This document shows positions 1 to 6,477 of a stretch of DNA of 40,779 nucleotides, piece by piece (the stretch's first letter is position 1; every line of letters starts with the position of its first letter). The translations under genes were made by a program, and so were the position numbers. The stretch is taken from NCBI GenBank assembly GCA_029553475.1, contig JAKPKV010000125.1, positions 1 to 40,779 on the forward strand. Reading direction: 5' to 3'. This DNA is from Armatimonadota bacterium. GTDB taxonomy: Bacteria; Armatimonadota; Hebobacteria; CAIYQO01. The notes under the pieces are model-generated. The model ran no database searches, was not told where the DNA came from, and worked only from the letters and a program-made list of their open reading frames with translations.

Positions 1-55
1 TCTCAATGATCCGCAGGCGGTCCACCACCGCGGTCTCTCGGGTCATCCGACTCAC
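1..55 (-). CDS. 5' end of an unidentified protein, cut by the window edge
   Basis: Only the N-terminus lies in the window. Reading the minus strand from GTG at 55-53 gives MSRMTRETAVVDRLRIIE, open to the edge. A G-rich Shine-Dalgarno-like stretch (AAGGGGGA on the minus strand, about 64-71) precedes the GTG; an in-frame ATG at 46-44 is the alternative start. About 18 residues are too few to name a family. The gene diverges from trpA, and a 24-bp tandem repeat lies just upstream of it. Confidence 0.35.
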   Translation of the reverse strand, partial: MSRMTRETAVVDRLRIIE

Positions 56-85
56 TGATCTGGTCCCCCTTCACTGACAGCTTAC

Positions 86-133
86 CTGTTCAGCTTTGGA
101 GGTACAAATCTGTTCAGTCTTGAAGGTTACGGA
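86..133. repeat. Imperfect 24-bp tandem repeat between divergent genes
   Basis: Two head-to-tail copies start with CTGTTCAG at 86 and at 110. They share the following TTG-AGGT core (about 17 of the first 21 positions match). The pair sits upstream of the minus-strand gene that starts near 55 and upstream of the likely trpA promoter. Such spaced direct repeats are often regulator sites, but no regulator can be assigned here. Confidence 0.45.
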
Positions 134-165
134 ACAGGGGGGTGGTGATGGGCCGATGCGGGCGA

Positions 166-194
166 TTCTCGATTCACCGGGAATCTGCTAGAAT
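166..194 (+). promoter_or_regulatory. Candidate sigma70-like promoter for trpA
   Basis: TTCTCG (166-171), a 17-bp spacer and TAGAAT (189-194). The -10 box is good and the -35 box weak. It would give a leader of roughly 210 nt running through the C-rich inverted repeat before the trpA ATG. No leader peptide with Trp codons is visible. Confidence 0.35.
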
Positions 195-205
195 GAGGCG
201 GATGT

Positions 206-329
206 ACCTCTCCCCCCGGCCCCCTCCTCTAAGCGGGGAGGGGGAGTGGGGGTGAATCTGTAACCAGTTCCGCCATTCAACTCCGGCCCTCCCCCTCCCC
301 AGGTAGGGGAGGGGGCCGGGGGGAGAGGT
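206..329. repeat. C-rich inverted repeat in the trpA leader
   Basis: The segment at 206-246 recurs as an inverted copy at 289-329. Its first 22 bases (206-227, starting ACCTCTCCCCCCGGCC) are perfectly complementary to 308-329. Each arm also folds on itself (C runs facing G runs). A further small hairpin, CTCCCC-GGGGAG, lies at 366-382. CGGAAAGCGAG occurs twice, at about 335 and 391. The pattern resembles a REP-like palindromic unit; the long G/C runs could also form G-quadruplex or i-motif structures. Confidence 0.6.
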
Positions 330-410
330 GAGTTCGGAAAGCGAGATGATTTCCCACTCACTCCCCCTCCCCGTGTCGGGGAGAGGCGCATCCGGAAAGC
401 GAGTGGATAC

Positions 411-1217
411 ATGAGCCGTATTGCCGCCCAATTCGACGCCTGCCGTGCCCGCGATGAAGGCGCGCTGGTGACCTATCTGATGGCCGGAGACCCCGACGCC
501 GACCGCGGCCTGGCGGCGCTGCGCGCGGTGGCCGCCGGCGGGGCGGACATCATCGAGCTGGGCGTGCCCTTCTCCGACCCGATGGCCGACGGCCGCGTCA
601 TCGAGCAGGCGGCGGCGCGCGCGCTGGCCGGGGGCATGCACCTGCCGGAGCTCTTCGCCCTGGTGCGCGCCTTCCGGCAGGAGTACGACACGCCGCTGCT
701 GCTGATGACCTACTGGAACCCCATATTGCAGTACGGCATCGCGCGCGTCTGCGCGGAGGCGACGGCCGCCGGGGTGGACGGCCTGCTCATCTCCGACCTG
801 CCGCCGGAAGAGGCGGGGGAGTGGCTGGCGGCGGCGCGCCCGGCGGGACTCGACACCATCTTCCTGCTGGCGCCCACCAGTCCGGAGAGCCGCATCCGTC
901 TCGTCGCCCGCGCGGGGGGCGGCTTCATCTACTGCGTATCGCGCCTGGGCGTCACCGGCGCCCAGCAGGAGCTGCCGCCCGACCTGTTTTCCCTCATTGC
1001 TCGCATCAAATCCTTCACCGACAAGCCGGTGGCGGTGGGGTTTGGCCTCTCCACCCCCGCCCAGGTGGCCGAGGTCTGCGCCCACGCCGACGGCGCCATC
1101 GTCGGCAGCGCGCTGGTGACCGTCATCGCCGAGCACGCGGAGGGCGACCTGGCGGGCGCGGTGACGGCGTTCGTGCGGGAATTGAAGGACGCGACGCGGG
1201 GGCGGGAATCGGCGTAA
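411..1217 (+). CDS. trpA: Tryptophan synthase alpha chain
   Basis: The alpha subunit of tryptophan synthase cleaves indole-3-glycerol phosphate to indole and glyceraldehyde 3-phosphate and passes indole to the TrpB subunit in the cytoplasm. The 268-residue TIM barrel has the normal length. The catalytic acids fall at the classical positions: Glu49 in DIIELGVPFSDP and Asp60 in PMADG. The GVDGLLISDLPPEE and PVAVGFGLSTP segments of the family (phosphate-binding side) are also present. The ATG at 411 follows a poor ribosome site. No trpB or other trp gene is adjacent in the window, so trpA appears detached from a trp operon. The ABC ATPase starts 79 bp downstream on the same strand. Confidence 0.97.
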   Translation: MSRIAAQFDACRARDEGALVTYLMAGDPDADRGLAALRAVAAGGADIIELGVPFSDPMADGRVIEQAAARALAGGMHLPELFALVRAFRQEYDTPLLLMTYWNPILQYGIARVCAEATAAGVDGLLISDLPPEEAGEWLAAARPAGLDTIFLLAPTSPESRIRLVARAGGGFIYCVSRLGVTGAQQELPPDLFSLIARIKSFTDKPVAVGFGLSTPAQVAEVCAHADGAIVGSALVTVIAEHAEGDLAGAVTAFVRELKDATRGRESA

Positions 1218-1296
1218 GGCGTAAATGGACGGAAAGGATTTCCCGCCCGCCGGGCGAATGTGATCAGCAGACACCCACCTGTGCCAGGGAGGACCT

Positions 1297-2229
1297 ATGC
1301 TCGTCATTGACCATCTCAGGAAGGAATACAAGGCGCTCGTCGCCGTCAACGACCTGTCGCTGCACCTGGAGCCGGGCGACATCTTTGGCTTCATCGGGCC
1401 GAACGGGGCGGGGAAGACGACCACCATCCGCATGCTCGCCACCCTGCTCACCCCCACCGCGGGCGCCGCCTACGTGGACGGCATTGACGTCACCCGTTTT
1501 CCGGAAGAGGTGCGCTCCATCGTCGGCTATATGCCGGATTTCTTCGGCGTCTATGACGACGTGAAGGTGTGGGAGTACCTCGATTTTTTCGCCGCCGCCT
1601 ATAAAATCCCGCGCGCGGAGCGCGCGCAGATCATTGACGACGTGCTGGAGCTCACCGACCTGACGGTGAAAAAGGACGCCTACGTGGAGGAGCTGTCGCG
1701 CGGGATGAAGCAGCGCCTCTGCCTGGCGAAGACGCTGGTGCACGATCCCAAGCTGTTACTGCTCGACGAGCCGGCCTCCGGCCTCGACCCCCGCGCCCGC
1801 GTGGAGCTGCGCGAGCTGCTGAAAGAGCTGCGCAACATGGGCAAGACCATCCTCGTCTCCTCGCACATCCTGCCCGAGCTCGCCGATTTTTGCAACAAAA
1901 TCGGCATCATCGAGAAGGGCAACCTGCTCCTTTTCGGCGGGGTAGACGAGATCATGCAGCAGATCAACGGCGGCCTGGGATTGGAAATCCGCCTGGCGAA
2001 GGGCGATGATATGGAGCAGGCCATCGCCGTGCTGCGGGCGGTGCCCGGCGTGCAGGAGGTGGGGCAGGACGGCGAGTTGCTGCGGGTCGCCTTCGACCAC
2101 GCCCTGGCCGAACAGCACCAGCTCCTCTCCGCCCTCATCACCGCCGGCCTCCGCGTCGAAAGCTGCGCCGAATCCCGCCTCGACCTGGAAGACCTGTTCA
2201 TGCATATCACGCAGGGGGAAGTGCAGTAG
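1297..2229 (+). CDS. ABC transporter ATP-binding protein (ABC-2 type)
   Basis: This cytoplasmic ATPase subunit would energise an ABC exporter. The 310 residues contain Walker A (GPNGAGKTT, about residues 34-42), the signature LSRGMKQRL (about 131), Walker B with the catalytic Glu (LLLLDEPASGLDP, about 153) and the switch His (SSHILPE). The C-terminal third (about 220-310) is the variable extension seen in CcmA/DrrA/GldA-like ATPases. A GGAGG ribosome site lies just before the ATG at 1297. No permease follows, which is odd because these ATPases usually sit beside an ABC-2 membrane protein; the partner must be elsewhere. The substrate cannot be inferred. Confidence 0.93.
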   Translation: MLVIDHLRKEYKALVAVNDLSLHLEPGDIFGFIGPNGAGKTTTIRMLATLLTPTAGAAYVDGIDVTRFPEEVRSIVGYMPDFFGVYDDVKVWEYLDFFAAAYKIPRAERAQIIDDVLELTDLTVKKDAYVEELSRGMKQRLCLAKTLVHDPKLLLLDEPASGLDPRARVELRELLKELRNMGKTILVSSHILPELADFCNKIGIIEKGNLLLFGGVDEIMQQINGGLGLEIRLAKGDDMEQAIAVLRAVPGVQEVGQDGELLRVAFDHALAEQHQLLSALITAGLRVESCAESRLDLEDLFMHITQGEVQ

Positions 2230-2347
2230 CATCCGGCGCCGGCGCAGACGTAAATTTTTGAAAAACCAAGCGGGCACGCGCTCTGCACCCGTGCGGATTT
2301 AGGCATCGTTACCGCATGCAAAATCGGACGGCACTCCGTCCCCATGG

Positions 2348-2504
2348 ATGCTCTGTGACATATTGGTTCCGCTTTGGTGGGCTGTTCACTGGGGCCGCGG
2401 ATTGAAATCCGGGGCTGGAGAAACGAAGTCCGCCCCCGCGGACTGGCTGAGCGGGCCGACTGACCGGATACCGAGCACAGCGGGAGTCATTTATCAAAAA
2501 GCAT
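2348..2504. repeat. Dispersed MITE-like foldback element, copy A
   Basis: A 157-bp non-coding unit also present at 23791-23958. The left end reads ATGCTCTGTGACA; the right end is its degenerate inverted copy (complement ATGCTTTTTGATAAATGA). Conserved interior blocks include TCCGCT-TGGTGGGCTGTTCA, a GGATT-AAATCC hairpin, GGGGCTGGAG, an AGTCCGC-GCGGACT hairpin and GACCGGATACCGAGCA. It lies 118 bp after the ABC ATPase gene and just upstream of the helicase promoter. No open frame is conserved between the copies, so it is probably a non-autonomous mobile element. Confidence 0.75.
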
Positions 2505-2531
2505 GCATCGGGATCGCCCATCCAGTGCGGC

Positions 2532-2560
2532 TTGCATCGTCGCGCGTTTCCTGCTATACT
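2532..2560 (+). promoter_or_regulatory. Sigma70-like promoter for the DEAD-box helicase
   Basis: TTGCAT (2532-2537), 17 bp, TATACT (2555-2560). Transcription would start near 2567, leaving a leader of about 295 nt before the helicase ATG. It lies 27 bp beyond the right end of the repeat element. Confidence 0.6.
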
Positions 2561-2862
2561 GATTATGATAAAAAAGCTCGTTGATTCGACCGACAACATC
2601 CTGCCTGATTTGGCCTCGTCCGTGTGCGCCCACCGTGGCGCAGACCCCAGATCTCGCCCCGATGGCGGTCCACACATCGGCAGCAGCGCGCGCCGTGCCG
2701 GTCCGCGCTCCCGATCTCGCCGCGGTGCGCGCCCTCGCCGCCCGCGTGTGACGCCCTGTCCCTTCCGGCACGCGGCCCGACGGATGCGCCGCGTGACAAG
2801 GTTCGCCCGCCAGACCGGATGCCGATGCCGTGCGCATCGCTGGCCGGCGCCAACAGGATACC
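2561..2862 (+). other. Long GC-rich leader of the helicase gene
   Basis: About 300 bases between the promoter and the helicase start hold no convincing gene. An ATG at 2565 opens a frame beginning MIKKLVDSTDNILPDLA that soon becomes Arg/Ser/Pro-rich shadow coding and overlaps the helicase start. It could be a short upstream peptide or a remnant. Two similar segments (AGATCTCGCC near 2649 and CGATCTCGCC near 2709) form a weak direct repeat. Long structured leaders are common on bacterial RNA-helicase and cold-shock mRNAs. Confidence 0.35.
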
Positions 2863-4128
2863 ATGACCTTTACTCAGTTCCCGCTGGATGACCGCGTGCA
2901 GCGCGCCATTGTCGCCGCCGGCTTCCAGACCCCCACGCCGATTCAGGCGGCGGCGATTCCCGTCGCGCTGGCCGGCGGCGACCTCCTGGGCACCGCACAG
3001 ACGGGCACCGGCAAAACCGCGGCCTTCGTCCTGCCGCTGCTGCAGCGCCTGCTGGCGACGCCCGCCGCCGGCCCGCGGACCCGCGCGCTCATCCTGCTGC
3101 CCACCCGCGAGTTGGCCGGACAGGTGCACGAGGCCATCCGCCAGCTTGCCCGGTTTACGAAGCTGCGCTCCGCCACCGTGTATGGCGGCGTGGGCATGGC
3201 CCCGCAGGAGCGCGCCTTGCGCGAGGGCGCCGAAATGATCGTCGCCTGTCCGGGCCGCCTGCTCGATCATCTGCAGCGCGGATACGTGGATTTGCGCGCG
3301 CTGGAATGCCTGATCCTGGACGAGGCCGACCGCATGCTGGACATGGGCTTTTTGCCCGACATCCGGCGCATTGTCAGCCAGGTGCCCGCGGCGCGGCAGA
3401 CGATGCTGTTTGCCGCCACCTTCGCGCCCGACCTCGACCGCTTTGCCGCGCAGATTCTGCGCGATCCCGCGCGCGTGGCGGTGGGCACGGTGGCGCCGGC
3501 CTCCACCGTCGAGCACACCGTCTACCCGGTGCCCGCCCACCTGAAGATGGCGCTGCTGCTCGCGCTGCTGCAGCGCATCTCCTCCGACGCCGTGCTGATC
3601 TTCACCCGCACGAAGCACCGGGCCGACAAGGTGACCGCCGCGCTGCGGCGCGCCGGCTACGCGGTGGGCGTGCTGCATGCCGACCGCACGCAGAAGGAAC
3701 GCCAGCGCGCGCTGGATGCCTTCCGCGCCGGCACGGTACCGTATCTCGTCGCCACCGACATCGCCGCGCGCGGCCTTGACGTTTCGACGGTATCGCACGT
3801 GATCAACTACGACATCCCGGAGAATGCCGACACCTACATCCACCGCATCGGCCGCACGGGGCGCGCCGAACGAAATGGCGACGCGTTTACCCTGGTCACG
3901 ACTGAAGACTACGATATCGTCCGCGTCATCGAGCGCAGCCTGGGCGAGCGGCTGCCGACGCAGACGCTGGACGGCTTTAACTACCAGCAGGCGGCGACGG
4001 CGATGGATGCCCGCACCGGCGGCAGCGGTCGCGGCGCGGGGAATGGACGCCCGCATCCCGGCCTCGCCTACCTCTCCTCGCCGAATTACCGTGCCGCACT
4101 GGAAGCCGCGCGGAAAACCGGCGGATAA
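2863..4128 (+). CDS. DEAD-box ATP-dependent RNA helicase, RhlE-like
   Basis: This enzyme unwinds short RNA duplexes using ATP in RNA decay, ribosome assembly or cold adaptation. All core motifs are present: the Q motif (PTPIQAAAIP), Walker A AQTGTGKT (about residue 45), PTRELAGQ, DEAD in LILDEADRMLDMGF (about 152), AAT in place of SAT, TDIAARGLDV and HRIGRTGR (about 326). At about 421 residues it is the minimal two-RecA-domain form with a short basic tail, closest in style to RhlE. I place the start at the ATG (MTFTQFPLDD); an in-frame GTG at 2830 would add 11 residues unlike the family. It stands alone, with its own promoter and long leader, and a large inverted repeat follows 14 bp after the stop. 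Confidence 0.95.
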   Translation: MTFTQFPLDDRVQRAIVAAGFQTPTPIQAAAIPVALAGGDLLGTAQTGTGKTAAFVLPLLQRLLATPAAGPRTRALILLPTRELAGQVHEAIRQLARFTKLRSATVYGGVGMAPQERALREGAEMIVACPGRLLDHLQRGYVDLRALECLILDEADRMLDMGFLPDIRRIVSQVPAARQTMLFAATFAPDLDRFAAQILRDPARVAVGTVAPASTVEHTVYPVPAHLKMALLLALLQRISSDAVLIFTRTKHRADKVTAALRRAGYAVGVLHADRTQKERQRALDAFRAGTVPYLVATDIAARGLDVSTVSHVINYDIPENADTYIHRIGRTGRAERNGDAFTLVTTEDYDIVRVIERSLGERLPTQTLDGFNYQQAATAMDARTGGSGRGAGNGRPHPGLAYLSSPNYRAALEAARKTGG

Positions 4129-4142
4129 TGCCCGCGGATGAT

Positions 4143-4296
4143 GGGCGGGCGAGCGTCCTCGCGAGCCGACTCCGGGAGGAAGTCTTATCCGTCGTGCTCA
4201 ATAGATAGTCTTTCTGCTCAATAGATAGTCTTTCTACCGAACACGACATACGATCACTTCCCCCCGGAGTCGGCTCGCGAGGACGCTCGCCCGCCC
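4143..4296. repeat. 34-bp perfect inverted repeat enclosing a 20-bp tandem duplication
   Basis: The left arm (4143-4176) and right arm (4263-4296) are exact reverse complements over 34 bp. Pairing continues imperfectly inward (GGAAGT and GTCGTG facing CACGAC and ACTTCC). The loop holds a perfect 20-bp unit repeated head to tail at 4195-4214 and 4215-4234 (TGCTCAATAGATAGTCTTTC). The AT-rich loop contrasts with the GC-rich arms. It begins 14 bp after the helicase stop and could serve as an RNA 3'-end structure. It looks like a MITE/foldback insertion. Confidence 0.8.
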
Positions 4297-4385
4297 GTTA
4301 TGGTTCGCCCGCCCAGGAGCCTGGGGCGGGCCCGGTCGCTGCGGAGTGCAGCGCCGCGGGGATCAGCTCAGCGCCGTGACGGACG

Positions 4386-4414
4386 TTTACGCCGCGCGCG
4401 CCGCGTGGTAAGAT
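4386..4414 (+). promoter_or_regulatory. Candidate promoter of the secreted hydrolase gene
   Basis: TTTACG (4386-4391), 17 bp, TAAGAT (4409-4414), about 70 bp upstream of the preferred ATG at 4485. Confidence 0.4.
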
Positions 4415-4484
4415 GACCGTGACCGGCGCGTGCCCTCCCACGCGGGGCAGGCCATTGTCGGGATCACGGGTGAAAGGAAGCATT

Positions 4485-6164
4485 ATGCGCGGCACAGCCA
4501 TGCTCCGCCGGATGATGGCGGTCCTCTTCCTCTGCAGTTCCTTCGCGACCGTCGGCGCGCTGCGCGCGTCCGCGCAGGCCGCGCCGGGCGGGGGGAAGAT
4601 CGGTATCTTCGATCTGCCCGCCATTCACGCCACGCCGCTGGCGCCGGAGATCCTCACGCGCACGGAAGAGGGGAATATCATCACCGAGGAGGTGCGCTTC
4701 ACCAGCGTCCCCGGCGTGCGCGTCTTCGGGTATTACAGTTACCCGAAGGGCGGCAAAAAGCTGCCCGGGGTGCTGCTGGCGCGTTACGTCGGCGCCGAAT
4801 CGCGCAAGGCTGACGCGAAAAACGGCTTCGTCGGCTTCTCCATCGCCGCGCCGAACGCCAACGCCGACCCCGCGAAGAAGGAATCGCTGGGCGGGGCGCC
4901 CTTCAATCAGAACTTCACCGACGACCCGACGCAGAGCTGGGTGTACCATCACGTCGTCGCCCTCACCCGCGCGCTGGACTACATGGCATCGCGCCCGGAG
5001 ACGGACATGAAGCGTGTGGTGGTGATGGGCTACTCCTGGGCTGGCTACATCACCGCGCTGCTGCACGGGATTGACAACCGCCCCTGCGCCTACGTGAGCT
5101 GGCACGGCACGGGGTATTACGCCGATGCGCAGGGCCTGTCCGGCGACAAACCGTCGCTGCTCGGCAGCCGGCGGTATTACGAGATGTATGCCCCGTCCGC
5201 GTACGCGCAGTACGGCACCCAGCCCATCTACCTGGCGGTGGCGTTGACCGATTACTTCGCCACGCTGGACGGATTGATCCAGATGTATTCCACGCTGCGC
5301 TGTCCCAAGCTGCTCGCCGTGTCGCCGAATCGTTATCACGCGAACACCAGCCGCGATGAATTCCGCGGCTCCGGCAATTGGGCCTTCCACTGGCAGGGCG
5401 GGGGGCCGCCCCCGCCGAAAGTCACCGACGGCGTCGTCGCCGCGCGGGACGGCAAACTGGTGTACAGCTTCACCGTCACCGCTACCCAGGCGATACAGCG
5501 GACGGAAGTGCTGTACAGTTTTGGGCAGCCGGGACACTGGACCGGGCGCACCTGGCACCGCGCGCCGGCGGTGAAGCGCGGCGCGCAGTACGAGTGCGTG
5601 CTCCCGGTCTATGATCCCGCCGTGCCCCTCTACGCGCTGGCGCAGGTGGAGACCGCGGAATACGGCGGCACCGCCAATACGCCGCAATTCATCGCGCCGG
5701 CGAAGCTGGGGATCACCCGGAAGACCCCGTATCCGAACATGTTGATGGACTTCGAGGACGCCTGCGACCTCTACATCCCGTCGGGCACGCCCACCTTCAT
5801 CGCCGACGCGCCGCAGGGCAAGAAGGCCGCCGCCATCAAGCCGTTCCATGACGGCACCATCCAGCTGCTCAACATGGAGGCGTTCCTCTGGTCGAATCCT
5901 ACAGAGCTGCGCTTTTTTCTGAAAGGCGACGGCAAGCCCGGCCCGGTGAACGTGTACCTGGTCCACGACACCTCGTACTGGCTGGATCACGAGCGGAAAA
6001 ACTACACGAAAATCACGCTGGTGGCCGAGGGCAAGACCTTTCCCGCCGCCTGGAAAGAATACGTCATCCCGCTGGCGGGCGTGGCGAACCTGGCGCAGAT
6101 GGATTCCCTGTTTTTCGAAATGGGCGAGCGCACGCTGCTGATTGATGCCATCCGCTGGCAATAG
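4485..6164 (+). CDS. Secreted alpha/beta-hydrolase with C-terminal beta-sandwich-like domain (paralogue 1)
   Basis: A predicted exported hydrolase or esterase of 559 residues. A signal peptide (about residues 1-31, ending ASAQA) precedes an alpha/beta-hydrolase domain. The nucleophile elbow is VVMGYSWAGY (Ser184); candidate acid and base are Asp in ALTDYF and His in NRYHAN. This is a GxSxxG layout resembling CE7-type esterases or PhoPQ-regulated-protein-like enzymes rather than the strict GxSxG. The C-terminal part (about 405-559), from MLMDFEDACDLYIP to LLIDAIRWQ, looks like a carbohydrate-binding jelly roll. The ATG at 4485 follows AAAGGAAG; the open frame reaches back to 4413 without a signal peptide. 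A clear paralogue on the opposite strand ends at 9960. The substrate is unknown; an acyl-decorated plant polysaccharide is an inference. Confidence 0.8.
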   Translation: MRGTAMLRRMMAVLFLCSSFATVGALRASAQAAPGGGKIGIFDLPAIHATPLAPEILTRTEEGNIITEEVRFTSVPGVRVFGYYSYPKGGKKLPGVLLARYVGAESRKADAKNGFVGFSIAAPNANADPAKKESLGGAPFNQNFTDDPTQSWVYHHVVALTRALDYMASRPETDMKRVVVMGYSWAGYITALLHGIDNRPCAYVSWHGTGYYADAQGLSGDKPSLLGSRRYYEMYAPSAYAQYGTQPIYLAVALTDYFATLDGLIQMYSTLRCPKLLAVSPNRYHANTSRDEFRGSGNWAFHWQGGGPPPPKVTDGVVAARDGKLVYSFTVTATQAIQRTEVLYSFGQPGHWTGRTWHRAPAVKRGAQYECVLPVYDPAVPLYALAQVETAEYGGTANTPQFIAPAKLGITRKTPYPNMLMDFEDACDLYIPSGTPTFIADAPQGKKAAAIKPFHDGTIQLLNMEAFLWSNPTELRFFLKGDGKPGPVNVYLVHDTSYWLDHERKNYTKITLVAEGKTFPAAWKEYVIPLAGVANLAQMDSLFFEMGERTLLIDAIRWQ

Positions 6165-6477
6165 CGCGGCGCAGGTGGATGAGCGACATGGAGACAGCCA
6201 CGCATGGCACGGCTGGCTGCGCTGGTACGGCGTGGATGCGTCGGGACATGCGGGGGTTATTATCAGGCGAGCGGCCCGTATTGTCGGAGGAATCGGGGAT
6301 GACGCGCGCGTCACCACGCGAGATGAACATGGTGAGCGGCCCGGCGCCACTCCACTCCGTTGCGTGGCGCACTACCAACACACGGATGCGATTTTCTGAG
6401 GGGCCAGCCCCGATTTCATCGGGGAGGCGGTCACCGAATTCTTGAGCAGAGACTTCACGGCGTAGTAATGAGGCACG
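6165..6477. other. 313-base intergenic stretch without a gene
   Basis: I see no credible coding sequence here. The decamer GAGCGGCCCG occurs twice (about 6270 and 6333). The only clear structure is a palindrome at 6408-6424 (listed separately). Confidence 0.5.
6408..6424. repeat. Short palindrome CCCCGAT-ttc-ATCGGGG
   Basis: Seven-base perfect arms around a 3-base loop. The same core on the other strand, CCCGAT-gaa-ATCGGG, recurs at 23984-24000, so this is a small dispersed REP-like palindrome. It precedes the LamG-like gene by about 50 bp. Confidence 0.55.

Noticed and set aside
195-410. Trp attenuator upstream of trpA
   Set aside because: No leader peptide with tandem Trp codons and no T-run terminator; only C/G-rich repeats.
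1218-1296. Hairpin GCCC-GGGC between trpA and the ABC ATPase gene
   Set aside because: Short stem with no T tract; expected by chance in GC-rich DNA.
2230-2270. CCGGCGCCGG followed by ATTTTTG after the ABC ATPase gene, as a terminator
   Set aside because: The self-complementary decamer cannot form a stem with a normal loop and is separated from the T-run by about 15 bases.
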